Of a stretch of 64,000 nt of DNA, positions 24,196 through 32,340 are shown piece by piece. The stretch's first letter is position 1; each line of letters starts with the position of its first letter. The stretch is from Novosphingobium sp. UBA6272 (GTDB lineage Bacteria; Pseudomonadota; Alphaproteobacteria; Sphingomonadales; Sphingomonadaceae), in NCBI RefSeq assembly GCF_002440635.1, contig NZ_DJUW01000003.1, forward strand, positions 114,276 through 178,275, given 5' to 3'. A model generated the notes under the pieces. The model searched no databases. It was not told the DNA's origin and was given only the letters and a program-made list of their open reading frames with translations. The translations under genes were made by a program, and so were the position numbers.

Positions 24196-25701
24196 ATGCG
24201 CCGCTTCGTTTCCACGCTCGCCGTCGTCGCAGTACTGGTTCAAGGACCGGTGGTCGCTTCCGCTCAGGACCAGGCAGCCAAGCCAATAGCCGAAGGCCGC
24301 GGGCTGTGCTCGCCGCTGGCGTCACTGCCCCGGCTAGCCCCCGAAACGCAGGAGCAACAGAACCAGGTCAAGCCAAGCCCGCGCTCTGTTGCGGGCAAGG
24401 CATCCGTCTATCCCTCCGCCCCGCCACCACCGCCTCCACCCCCCCCGCCAGCTCCGATGATGGCAGACGCTGCCGCTCCTGCCGGTGTGGCCGATGCGGC
24501 AAGCGAGAGCAGTTCGGGCGAGATCGTGACGACCGCCAGCCGCCGCGAAGAACCGTCCATGCCCTATCCGGGGCCGCCGAGGCGTTATCAGCCGCGCCCG
24601 CAATCGGGCCTGCTGACCGCGGGTGAGCACGACGATCTGCTCAATCCCGAACTCTACGCCAGTTACGTGCGGCGTTCCAACCTCGGCCAGGAGATCCAAG
24701 GACTGCCCCATCTCGATACCGGGCGCGTGTTGACCGTGACCGTGCGTGACGATGCCGGACGTCCGATCCCGTTTGCGCGGGTCGAACTGGCCTGCGCTGA
24801 CGGCAACAGGCTAATCTTGAGCTCGCTGGCCGATGGCACGGTGACCTTTTTTCCCGAGGTTGATCGGCTGGGCAGTAAGGTCCGGGTCCGGGTCAGCGGT
24901 GAAGCATGGCGCGACGTGACGATTGCGCCGGGCCGGGGCGGGCAGCGGGTCGATTTCACCCTGAGCCAGCAGGCGCAGGCTGTAAAGAAGCTAGACCTGA
25001 TGCTAGTGATCGACACCACCGGATCGATGGGCGATGAAATCCGCTATCTCCAGTCCGAACTGGCATCGATCATGCGCTCGCTGCGTCAACGCCATCCCGG
25101 GCTCGATCTGAAGATCGGGTTCGTCTTCTACAAGGACGTGGGTGACAACTATGTCACCAGCACGGTGCCGCTGAACGGCGATTTCAATGCCGCGCAGGGC
25201 GCACTCAGCCAGCAATATGCCAGCGGCGGCGGGGACTATCCCGAAGCCATGGAGCAGGCCCTGATCCGCGCCGCCGAGCAGCAATGGCGCGCCGATGCGG
25301 TCCACACCATGCTGCTGGTGGCCGATGCCCCGCCGCATGACGAGAATTTCGGCACCACCTGGCTGGCCGCGCGGCATCTGCGCGCAAGCCGGGTCCAGAT
25401 CGTCCCGGTCGCTGCCTCGGGCGTGGCCGACAAGGCTGAATACGCAATGCGGGCGATGGCTGCGCTGACCCAGAGCCGCTACACCTTCCTCACCGATGAC
25501 AGCGGGATCGGCAATGCCCATGCCGCCCCGGCGATCGACTGCTACCTCGTCACCCGGCTCGACGCGCTGCTGCGCCGGGTGATCGACAGCCAGCTTTCGG
25601 GCCGCCGAATCGAGCCCGAGCAGCAGGAGGTGATCCGCAGCGTCGGCCAGTACGACAATGGCCGGTGCATAATCCCGCCTGGCGGCTTGCAGGAGCAATA
25701 G
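24196..25701 (+). CDS. Secreted von Willebrand factor A domain protein with polyproline tract
   Basis: A 501-residue exported protein. Signal peptide to about residue 23 (VVASAQ), then a low-complexity region with a run of ten prolines (about 76-85) and EIVTTASRREE, a stretch that resembles the TonB-receptor plug motif. A small beta-sandwich-like part follows (VLTVTVRDDAGRPIPFARVEL, about 177-255), then a vWA domain with the MIDAS motif DTTGSMGDE at D273 and VADAPPHDE. The family binds protein ligands through a metal ion; the partner is unknown. It has a good Shine-Dalgarno (AAGGAGGG) before the ATG at 24196. Confidence 0.8.
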   Translation: MRRFVSTLAVVAVLVQGPVVASAQDQAAKPIAEGRGLCSPLASLPRLAPETQEQQNQVKPSPRSVAGKASVYPSAPPPPPPPPPPAPMMADAAAPAGVADAASESSSGEIVTTASRREEPSMPYPGPPRRYQPRPQSGLLTAGEHDDLLNPELYASYVRRSNLGQEIQGLPHLDTGRVLTVTVRDDAGRPIPFARVELACADGNRLILSSLADGTVTFFPEVDRLGSKVRVRVSGEAWRDVTIAPGRGGQRVDFTLSQQAQAVKKLDLMLVIDTTGSMGDEIRYLQSELASIMRSLRQRHPGLDLKIGFVFYKDVGDNYVTSTVPLNGDFNAAQGALSQQYASGGGDYPEAMEQALIRAAEQQWRADAVHTMLLVADAPPHDENFGTTWLAARHLRASRVQIVPVAASGVADKAEYAMRAMAALTQSRYTFLTDDSGIGNAHAAPAIDCYLVTRLDALLRRVIDSQLSGRRIEPEQQEVIRSVGQYDNGRCIIPPGGLQEQ

Positions 25702-25744
25702 CGTCGGGGCACCACCGCGCCTTCAGGCTAGAGGGAGGGCATGG

Positions 25745-26098
25745 ATGGGCAAGTTTCCCGCACGGATGTTCCGCTGGGCCGCGATCTATGGTGCGCTGGT
25801 CCTGACCCCGCTCTATTTCACCCCGCTGCCGCCGGTGATGGGGGAGACCTTCCTCGGCTTTGTTGGCCTCGCGCTGGTGTTCCAGGGGGTATTCTGGGTG
25901 ATCGGCGGCGATCCGGTGAAGTACCGCGCGCTGATGCCGCTGGCGGTGGCAGAAAAGGCGGTGTTCGGCGTGCCTGCGCTCTTGCTGTTCGCCCAGGGCT
26001 ATCCGGTCGCCGCGCCGGTCGCGGGTTTTGCTGCGATTGACATCCTGCTCGGAATTGGGTTCTTCATCGCCTGGCGGAAAGTTCTGGCAGCCTCCTGA
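25745..26098 (+). CDS. Small membrane protein of unknown function
   Basis: A 117-residue protein with four predicted membrane segments (about 10-30, 34-54, 66-86 and 90-112) and short charged loops. No motif points to a function. It lies 43 bp behind the vWA protein gene and has AGGGAGGG just before the ATG at 25745, so it may be co-transcribed. The high GC and third-position bias are like the neighbours, which supports a real gene. Confidence 0.65.
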   Translation: MGKFPARMFRWAAIYGALVLTPLYFTPLPPVMGETFLGFVGLALVFQGVFWVIGGDPVKYRALMPLAVAEKAVFGVPALLLFAQGYPVAAPVAGFAAIDILLGIGFFIAWRKVLAAS

Positions 26099-26134
26099 TC
26101 GGCAAGCAGATTTCGCATTGCGAGGGGGAAAGAC

Positions 26135-26818
26135 ATGGAAGCCAGAGCGGTCGGTCTGGGCGAGATTCTAGACGAGACCAAAGCCTTGCTTCGTTCCCAT
26201 CCCGCCGGGCTGGTCGGAACATCGTTGGCGATCGGTGCGAGTTATACGGCACTGGATTTCGCCACTTTGCAGATGGAAGAATCCGGCGGCCTCATATTTG
26301 CTGCCTTGCTGGTCAGCCTCACGGTCACGGTCTTCGTGCAGTATCTCGTGACCGAAAAGCTGCTCGCTGATCGTTCAGTGCCAGGTCGTGCATCGACAAA
26401 TCGCCGCTATGGTTCATTATTCGGGGCCTTGTTACTCAGCGGGCTTGGGCTCGGTGCGGGATTGCTCTTGCTTGTCTTGCCGGGCCTTTACCTGGCCGCG
26501 CGCTGGTTGACGGTTACGCCGCACCTCGTCGAGGGAAGTCTCACCGCCAACGAAGCCCTTGGCCAAAGCTGGGATGCTTCCGCGCAAGCGGTTCCGGCTT
26601 TCATTGTGGTAATCATTTTGACCGTTACGGCGATGCTGCCGGGGATGGGTCTGCTGTTCCTTCCCGAAGCTAACGCGGGCGGCGACATTGCGTTCGGCAT
26701 TACGGCTCTCAGCAATTTGCTGCTTGGATTCTCATCGGTCTTTGGCTGGACTATTGCGGTGGGTGCATATCGCCGGCTCGTTCCGCTTGGCGATGGCTTG
26801 CAGCAGGTTTTCGACTAG
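26135..26818 (+). CDS. Multi-pass membrane protein of unknown function
   Basis: A 227-residue protein with five to six hydrophobic segments (about 25-42, 52-72, 95-125, 150-172 and 185-215) and the amphipathic N-terminus GLGEILDETKALLRSHP. This pattern is seen in glycerophosphodiester-phosphodiesterase-type membrane domains and other alphaproteobacterial membrane proteins of unknown function. The GC content is somewhat lower than that of the flanking genes. GGGGGAAAG precedes the ATG at 26135. The 130 bp to topA carries no recognisable gene. Confidence 0.65.
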   Translation: MEARAVGLGEILDETKALLRSHPAGLVGTSLAIGASYTALDFATLQMEESGGLIFAALLVSLTVTVFVQYLVTEKLLADRSVPGRASTNRRYGSLFGALLLSGLGLGAGLLLLVLPGLYLAARWLTVTPHLVEGSLTANEALGQSWDASAQAVPAFIVVIILTVTAMLPGMGLLFLPEANAGGDIAFGITALSNLLLGFSSVFGWTIAVGAYRRLVPLGDGLQQVFD

Positions 26819-26948
26819 CAGCCCGGCTGCTTGCTGACCTCGCTGCTGCCGCGTTCCGGACCGTCGACTGATGGCCCTTGACGGGTACCCAACCGCCCCG
26901 TCACCCTCGCGCGTGTACACATACGCGTAAGGGGCCGTTCCGAAAACC

Positions 26949-29468
26949 ATGCAACTTGTCATCGTAGAATCCCCGGCCAAGGCCAAGACCATCGAGAAAT
27001 ACCTGGGCAAGGACTACAAGGTCCTCGCCTCCTACGGCCACGTCCGCGACCTGCCGCCCAAGGATGGCTCGGTCCGCCCGGACGAGGACTTCGCCATGGA
27101 CTGGGAGCTGTACGGCGACAAGGCGCGCCAAGTGAAGGCGATCACCGATGCCGCCAAGACCGCCGACCGCCTGATCCTCGCCACCGACCCTGATCGCGAG
27201 GGCGAGGCGATCTCTTGGCACGTGCGCGAACTGCTGGCCAAGAAGAAGGCGCTGCCCAAGGAGGTTGAGCGGGTCACCTTCAACGCGATCACCAAGGACG
27301 TTATCCTGGCGGCGATGAAGGCCCCGCGCGAGCTCGATCAGGATCTGATCGACGCTTACCTGGCCCGCCGCGCGCTCGATTACCTGTTCGGCTTCACCCT
27401 TTCGCCGGTGCTGTGGCGCAAGCTGCCCGGGGCCAAGAGCGCGGGCCGGGTTCAGTCGGTCGCGCTGCGCCTGATCTGCGAGCGCGAGCACGAGATCGAA
27501 CTGTTCCGCCCGCAGGAATACTGGTCGGTGCTGGCCCGGCTCGAACACCTCGGCACCGAATTCGCCGCGCGGCTGGTCCGCTTCGATGGCGAGAAGCTGG
27601 AGAAGCTGAGCCTCGGCAATGCCGGCAGCGCAGACCGGGCCAAGGCCGCGGTCGAATCCGCGCAGTTCCGCGTCGAGGAGGTTGAGACCCGGCCGACCCG
27701 GCGCAACCCCTGGCCGCCGTTCACCACCTCGACCCTGCAGATGGAAGCCTCGCGCAAGCTTGGCTTCTCGGCCGCGCATACGATGCGGGTGGCGCAGACG
27801 CTCTACGAACAGGGCGCGATCACCTATATGCGGACCGATGGCGTGCAGATGGATTCGAGCGCGATCTCGGCCGCGCGGGTGGCAATTTCAGAGCGCTACA
27901 AGAACGGCCATTACCTGCCGGAAAAGCCGCGCCACTATGAAACCAAGGCCAAGAACGCCCAGGAAGCCCACGAAGCGATCCGCCCGACCGATTTCGGCAA
28001 GGACAAGTACGGCAGCGGCGACGAAGGGCGGCTGTACGAGCTGATCTGGAAGCGCGCGATCGCCAGCCAAATGGCCAGCGCCAATATCGAACGGACCACC
28101 GTCACCCTGCGCGACCCGACCGGCAAGCACGAGCTGCGCGCCACCGGCCAGGTGGTCAAGTTCCCTGGGTTCCTTGCGGTCTACGACGAAACGCTCGACC
28201 AGAAGCCGGGTGACGAAGAGGACGAGAGCGGGATGCTGCCGGTGCTGATCCAGGGCGACAGCCCGGCCAAGCGCGGCGTCGATGCCAGCCAGCACTTCAC
28301 CCAGCCGCCGCCGCGCTACAGCGAGGCGACCTTGGTCAAGCGGCTGGAAGAGCTCGGCATCGGGCGCCCCTCGACCTATGCCGCGACAATCCAGGTGCTG
28401 AAGGACCGCAACTATGTGCGAACCGAAAAAAACCGTTTCTTCGCAGAGGAAAGCGGGCGACTTCTCACCGCTTTTCTCGAGCGGTTTTTCCCGCGCTATG
28501 TCGCCTATGACTTTACCGCCGGGATGGAGGACGAGCTTGATGACGTCTCGGGCGGGCGCGAGGACTGGAAGGCACTGCTCGCCAAGTTCTGGAAGGATTT
28601 CAAGCCCAAGAGTGACGAGGTGATGGAACGCAAGCCCTCGGAAGTGACCGAGGCGCTCGACGAATATCTCGACGATTACCTGTTCCCGCCCAAGGACGAT
28701 GGCGGCGATCCGCGCCAGTGCCCGCAATGCGGGGTGGGGCGGCTCAGCTTGCGCGGCGGGCGGTTCGGGGCCTTCGTCGCATGCTCGAACTATCCCGAGT
28801 GCAAGTTCACCCGCAAGTTCGCCCAGCCTGGCGGCGCGGCGGCGGGTGAAGAGGGCGAAATCGGCAAGCATCCCGAAACCGGCGAACCGATCACCCGCAA
28901 GGTCGGCCGGTTCGGCCCCTACATCGAGATGGGCAGCGGCAAGGAAGCCGCGCGCAGTTCGATCCCCAAGGACATTCCCGAGCTCGATCTGGACTGGGCT
29001 GTGAAGCTGCTCAGCCTGCCGCGCGAGATCGGCGCGCATCCCGAAACGGGCGAAGTTATTACTGCTTCGATAGGACGTTACGGGCCATACCTCGCGCACA
29101 ACGGCAAGTATGCCAAGCTGCGCAGCACTGCTGAAGTGTTCGAAACCGGCATGAACTCAGCCGTCGCCAAGCTGGCCGAGGCAGCCAACGGCCGGGGCAG
29201 GGGGGCGACGGCGGCTGCCGAACCGCTCAACACCTTCGGCCCGCACCCCGAAAGCGGCGGCGAGATGAAGCTGATGGCCGGGCGCTATGGCCCCTACGTC
29301 ACCGACGGCACCACCAACGCCACCCTCCCGCGCGACAAGAAGCCCGAGGACCTGACGCTCGAGGAAGCCGTGGTGCTGATCACCGAAAAGGCCGCCAAGG
29401 GCCCGGCCAAGAAGGGCGGACGCAAGAAGGCGGCGCCGAAGAAGAAGGCCCCGGCGAAGAAGAAGTAG
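26949..29468 (+). CDS. topA: DNA topoisomerase I
   Basis: Type IA topoisomerase that relaxes negative supercoils, 839 residues. The Toprim domain opens the protein (MQLVIVESPAKAKTIEKYLG, ATDPDREGEAISWH). The active-site tyrosine is in AITYMRTDGVQMDSSA. A four-cysteine zinc finger lies at about 593-620 (CPQCGVGRL ... CSNYPECKF). It is followed by three topoisomerase C-terminal repeats with HPETGEPITRKVGRFGPYI-type sequences, the third of which has GPHPESGGEMKLMAGRYGPY, and a Lys-rich tail (about 805-839). Length and domain order are normal. A palindromic repeat begins directly after the stop. Confidence 0.97.
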   Translation: MQLVIVESPAKAKTIEKYLGKDYKVLASYGHVRDLPPKDGSVRPDEDFAMDWELYGDKARQVKAITDAAKTADRLILATDPDREGEAISWHVRELLAKKKALPKEVERVTFNAITKDVILAAMKAPRELDQDLIDAYLARRALDYLFGFTLSPVLWRKLPGAKSAGRVQSVALRLICEREHEIELFRPQEYWSVLARLEHLGTEFAARLVRFDGEKLEKLSLGNAGSADRAKAAVESAQFRVEEVETRPTRRNPWPPFTTSTLQMEASRKLGFSAAHTMRVAQTLYEQGAITYMRTDGVQMDSSAISAARVAISERYKNGHYLPEKPRHYETKAKNAQEAHEAIRPTDFGKDKYGSGDEGRLYELIWKRAIASQMASANIERTTVTLRDPTGKHELRATGQVVKFPGFLAVYDETLDQKPGDEEDESGMLPVLIQGDSPAKRGVDASQHFTQPPPRYSEATLVKRLEELGIGRPSTYAATIQVLKDRNYVRTEKNRFFAEESGRLLTAFLERFFPRYVAYDFTAGMEDELDDVSGGREDWKALLAKFWKDFKPKSDEVMERKPSEVTEALDEYLDDYLFPPKDDGGDPRQCPQCGVGRLSLRGGRFGAFVACSNYPECKFTRKFAQPGGAAAGEEGEIGKHPETGEPITRKVGRFGPYIEMGSGKEAARSSIPKDIPELDLDWAVKLLSLPREIGAHPETGEVITASIGRYGPYLAHNGKYAKLRSTAEVFETGMNSAVAKLAEAANGRGRGATAAAEPLNTFGPHPESGGEMKLMAGRYGPYVTDGTTNATLPRDKKPEDLTLEEAVVLITEKAAKGPAKKGGRKKAAPKKKAPAKKK

Positions 29469-29471
29469 AAA

Positions 29472-29594
29472 CCCCTCCGCCCCTTCGGGGCACCTCCCCA
29501 TCGCAAGTCGATAGGGAGGATCGGCAACCACTCGTGATCCTCTCCATCGCCTTGCGATGGGGAGGTGGCGCGCGCGAAGCGCGTGACGGAGGGG
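29472..29594. repeat. Intergenic palindromic element after topA
   Basis: Nested inverted repeats. The outer arms are CCCCTCCG (29472-29479) and its complement (29587-29594). The inner arms are a perfect 17-bp pair, CACCTCCCCATCGCAAG (29491-29507) and its complement (29551-29567). Small hairpins (CCCCTTCGGGG) lie inside. It matches the general type of Sphingomonadales intergenic repeats and may act as terminator of topA. No coding potential. Confidence 0.7.
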
Positions 29595-29617
29595 CTCTTC
29601 TGTCCTACAACCGCGCA

Positions 29618-29797
29618 ATGGCCGAACAATTCACCAAACACCGCCAACCCTGGAAAGCCGATGAGGTCGCCAAGCTGCGCACGCTGGCCGCCAAGGGCAA
29701 GGGCCTCAAAGAGATCGCCAAGGCGCTCAGCCGCAGCGAGGAATCGACCAAGGAGCGGGCCAAGATCGACGGGATTGGGATTGCGAAGTTGCGCTAG
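29618..29797 (+). CDS. Small SANT/Myb-like putative DNA-binding protein
   Basis: A 59-residue basic protein. Residues about 8-50 (RQPWKADEVAKLRTLAAKGK ... IAKALSRSEESTKERAK) resemble a SANT/Myb-type helical repeat with the starting Trp and spaced basic residues, found in many small alphaproteobacterial proteins. Function unknown; DNA binding is an inference. The frame continues upstream through the palindromic element, but the ATG at 29618 starts the conserved part. The Shine-Dalgarno is weak. Its stop codon overlaps the era stop on the other strand (CTAG). Confidence 0.6.
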   Translation: MAEQFTKHRQPWKADEVAKLRTLAAKGKGLKEIAKALSRSEESTKERAKIDGIGIAKLR

Positions 29798-30714
29798 CGC
29801 ACCCACTCCAACCCCAGCTCCTCGTAGATCTCCTTGTCGTCGCTCCACTTTTCGTCGACCTTGACGTGAAGGTACAGGTGGACAGGTACGCCCAGCAATT
29901 CGGCCAGTTCCTTGCGCGCGGCCTCGCCGATGGCCTTCAGTTTTGACCCGCCCTTGCCGAGCACGATACCCTTCTGGCTGTCGCGGGCGATCACGATCTG
30001 CTGGTGGATTTCGACCGAGCCGTCTTTCCGCGCGGTGTAGCTTTCGGGGCGGACGGTGCTGTCATAGGGCAGTTCGTCGTGAAGCTGGCGGTAGAGTTGC
30101 TCGCGGGTGATTTCGCAGGCGAGCAGGCGTTCGCTGGCGTCGGAGACCTGGTCCTCGGGGTAGTGCCACGGGCCTTCGGGCATCAGCGCGGCCAGCCGCT
30201 CCTTCAGCTCGGGCACACCGTCGCCGGTCAGGGCGGAGATGAAGAACACTTCGTCGAACGGTGCCTTGCCCTCTTCGTCCGGCCCGGCCAGTGCCTGGGC
30301 TGAGACCAGCAGCGGCTCCTTGGCCACTTCATCGACCTTGTTGAGCACCAGGATCTTGCGCTCCGGGCGGTCCTTCAGGCTGTTCAGGATCGGCTCGAGG
30401 TAGTCGAGCTTCTTCTTGCGGCCATCGACCACCAGCAGGATCGCATCGGCTTCGGCCGCGCCGTCCCAGGCGGCATTGACCATCGCCCGGTCGAGCCGGC
30501 GCTTGGGTTCGAACAGGCCGGGGGTGTCGGCCAGGATGATCTGGGTTTGCGCGCTGTCGGTCTTGGCCAGCGCGATCCCCATCAGCCGGGCGCGGGTGGT
30601 CTGGGCCTTGGCGGAGACGATCGCCACCTTCTGCCCGACCAGCGCGTTGACCAGCGTGCTCTTGCCCGCATTGGGCGCGCCGAGAACGGCAATGAGGCCG
30701 CAGTGCTGTGTCAT
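29794..30714 (-). CDS. era: GTPase Era
   Basis: Ras-like GTPase that binds the 3' end of 16S rRNA during 30S assembly, 306 residues. G motifs are visible: G1 GAPNAGKST, G3 DTPG, G4 NKVD and G5 SAL. The C-terminal KH domain has IVLGKGGSKLKAIGEAARKEL. The ATG at 30714 overlaps the rnc stop by 4 bp (ATGA) and is the family start; the open frame upstream is the shadow of rnc. It is the last gene of the lepB-rnc-era group. Confidence 0.97.
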   Translation of the reverse strand: MTQHCGLIAVLGAPNAGKSTLVNALVGQKVAIVSAKAQTTRARLMGIALAKTDSAQTQIILADTPGLFEPKRRLDRAMVNAAWDGAAEADAILLVVDGRKKKLDYLEPILNSLKDRPERKILVLNKVDEVAKEPLLVSAQALAGPDEEGKAPFDEVFFISALTGDGVPELKERLAALMPEGPWHYPEDQVSDASERLLACEITREQLYRQLHDELPYDSTVRPESYTARKDGSVEIHQQIVIARDSQKGIVLGKGGSKLKAIGEAARKELAELLGVPVHLYLHVKVDEKWSDDKEIYEELGLEWVR

Positions 30715-31379
30715 CCAAACCTCTTCATGAATTCCTGCGCGGCCAGCGTTTCCGCGTCGCGCATGCTTGATGCGGTGGCTTCCGCCTCGCCGACGCCGTG
30801 AACGCTGACCGCCACGGTGAAGCGGGCCGCGTGATCGGGGCCGGAGCGTGCGATCAGGCGGTATTCGGGCATGCGGCGCTTGTTGCCGGCGGCCCATTCC
30901 TGCAGCGCCGACTTGGGATGCTTGGACTTGCCGGCCTGGCCCGCGACCATGTCGGCCCACAGGCGGCGGACCATCTCGGCGGTGGCTTCGAAGCCCTGCG
31001 TGACGAAGCTGGCGCCGATCAGCGCTTCCATCACATCACCCAGGATATTGTCGCTGTCATGCCCGCCATCGTCTCGCGCCTGCTTGCCGAGGCGGACGTG
31101 CTGGCCAAGCCCGATCTGGCGCGCAACCTTGGCGCAGGTGGCGCGGCTGACCAGAGCGTTCAAACGCTGCGAGAGCTTGCCCTCATCGCCGGTATCGAGC
31201 TTGTAGAGCCACTCGGCGATAACCATCCCCAGCGCCCGGTCACCCAGGAACTCGAGCCGCTGGTAATCGCGAGGTGCGCCGGTGCTGCCGTGAGTCAACG
31301 CCTCGAGCCACAGCGCCTCGTCAACCGGAGGCCGGCCGGCAATGGCGGTAAGGAATTCGTGGGTTTCCTGGCCGAGCAC
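30711..31379 (-). CDS. rnc: Ribonuclease III
   Basis: Double-strand-specific endoribonuclease for rRNA and mRNA processing, 222 residues. The RNase III signature RLEFLGDRALGMVIAEWLY carries the catalytic acidic residues, with the second acidic site in DNILGDVMEALIGA. The dsRNA-binding domain (about 150-222) starts KSALQEWAAGN and includes GVGEAEATASSMRDAE. It starts with GTG at 31379, 4 bp after the lepB stop, and overlaps era by 4 bp. Confidence 0.96.
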   Translation of the reverse strand: MLGQETHEFLTAIAGRPPVDEALWLEALTHGSTGAPRDYQRLEFLGDRALGMVIAEWLYKLDTGDEGKLSQRLNALVSRATCAKVARQIGLGQHVRLGKQARDDGGHDSDNILGDVMEALIGASFVTQGFEATAEMVRRLWADMVAGQAGKSKHPKSALQEWAAGNKRRMPEYRLIARSGPDHAARFTVAVSVHGVGEAEATASSMRDAETLAAQEFMKRFG

Positions 31380-31383
31380 GCGC

Positions 31384-32208
31384 TTAGAAGGTGCCGCCGA
31401 TGCGGTTCCAGCGCGCGGCAGTGAACCAGGTCCACGGCTTGATCCATTCTGCTCCGCCGTCGGTCGACCACATCATTACCGAAGCGCGGCCGATCACGTT
31501 GTCGACCGGCACGAACCCGATCCCGCCGCCGACTTCGGCCGGGAAGCGGCTATCCTCGGAATTGTCGCGGTTGTCGCCCATCAGGAACAGGTGACCTTCG
31601 GGCACCGTGAACACCTCAGTGTCGTCCGACGGCTTGTTGAACAGGTCGAGCACTTCGTAGCTCTTGCCCTCAGGCAAGGTCTCCTTGAAGCGCGGATAGG
31701 CGCAGACGTCGATGCCTTCGGCGTTCTTGGCCTCAAAGCTGGTCGACAGGCAGTGCGTATTGGGGCTGACCGGCACTTCGAACGGCGCCATTGCCTGCTT
31801 GGGGATCGGTTTGCCGTTGAGCCAGACTTGGCCGGCCTTCATCTGCACGGTATCGCCGGGCAGGCCGATCACGCGCTTGATCCAGTCATCCTTGCCCAGC
31901 GGCGGGTTCTTGAACACCACCACGTCGCCGCGCTCGGGCATCGATGCGAGCACGCGCTTTTCCGGCAGCAGGCCGACACCGAACGGCAGCGAGCGGCTGG
32001 AATAGCCGTAGGGCCACTTGGCCAGCAGCAGATAATCGCCGTTGAGCAGCCGCGGCAGCATCGATTCACTGGGGATATAGAACGGCGCGAAGATGAAGCT
32101 GCGGAAGATCACCACCACCAGGAACAGCTTGAGCAGGAAGACCGGAAACGAATCTTCCTTTTTCGCGGGTTTTGCGGCGGGTGCGATGTCTGCAACGGTA
32201 TCGTTCAT
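31384..32208 (-). CDS. lepB: Signal peptidase I
   Basis: Membrane serine protease (Ser/Lys dyad) that removes signal peptides of exported proteins, 274 residues. One membrane anchor lies at about 21-43 (FPVFLLKLFLVVVIFRSFIFAPF). It is followed by the catalytic S49 in IPSESMLP, the general base K110 in WIKRVIGLPGD and box E GDNRDNSEDSR. An insertion of about 70 residues between boxes (VSPNTHCLSTSFEAKN region with two Cys) is usual for alphaproteobacteria. Start placed at the ATG at 32208; the one at 32220 would add four residues. First gene of lepB-rnc-era, divergent from pgi across 132 bp. Confidence 0.95.
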   Translation of the reverse strand: MNDTVADIAPAAKPAKKEDSFPVFLLKLFLVVVIFRSFIFAPFYIPSESMLPRLLNGDYLLLAKWPYGYSSRSLPFGVGLLPEKRVLASMPERGDVVVFKNPPLGKDDWIKRVIGLPGDTVQMKAGQVWLNGKPIPKQAMAPFEVPVSPNTHCLSTSFEAKNAEGIDVCAYPRFKETLPEGKSYEVLDLFNKPSDDTEVFTVPEGHLFLMGDNRDNSEDSRFPAEVGGGIGFVPVDNVIGRASVMMWSTDGGAEWIKPWTWFTAARWNRIGGTF

Positions 32209-32340
32209 AAGCCTGTCCATGTTGGCAGCCCGCCCGCTCGTCAAGTGCTTACGGGATGGGCCCCTGAATGCGTTTTCCGCGCTTGGCCTGAAGCAACAGG
32301 GCAGGCATAGGCGCTTTCGACCAAAGGCAGGAGCGAAACG

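Noticed and set aside
24526..24560. EIVTTASRREE as a true TonB-box or plug domain in the vWA protein
   Set aside because: No plug or barrel follows; the C-terminal part is a vWA domain, so the resemblance is probably superficial.
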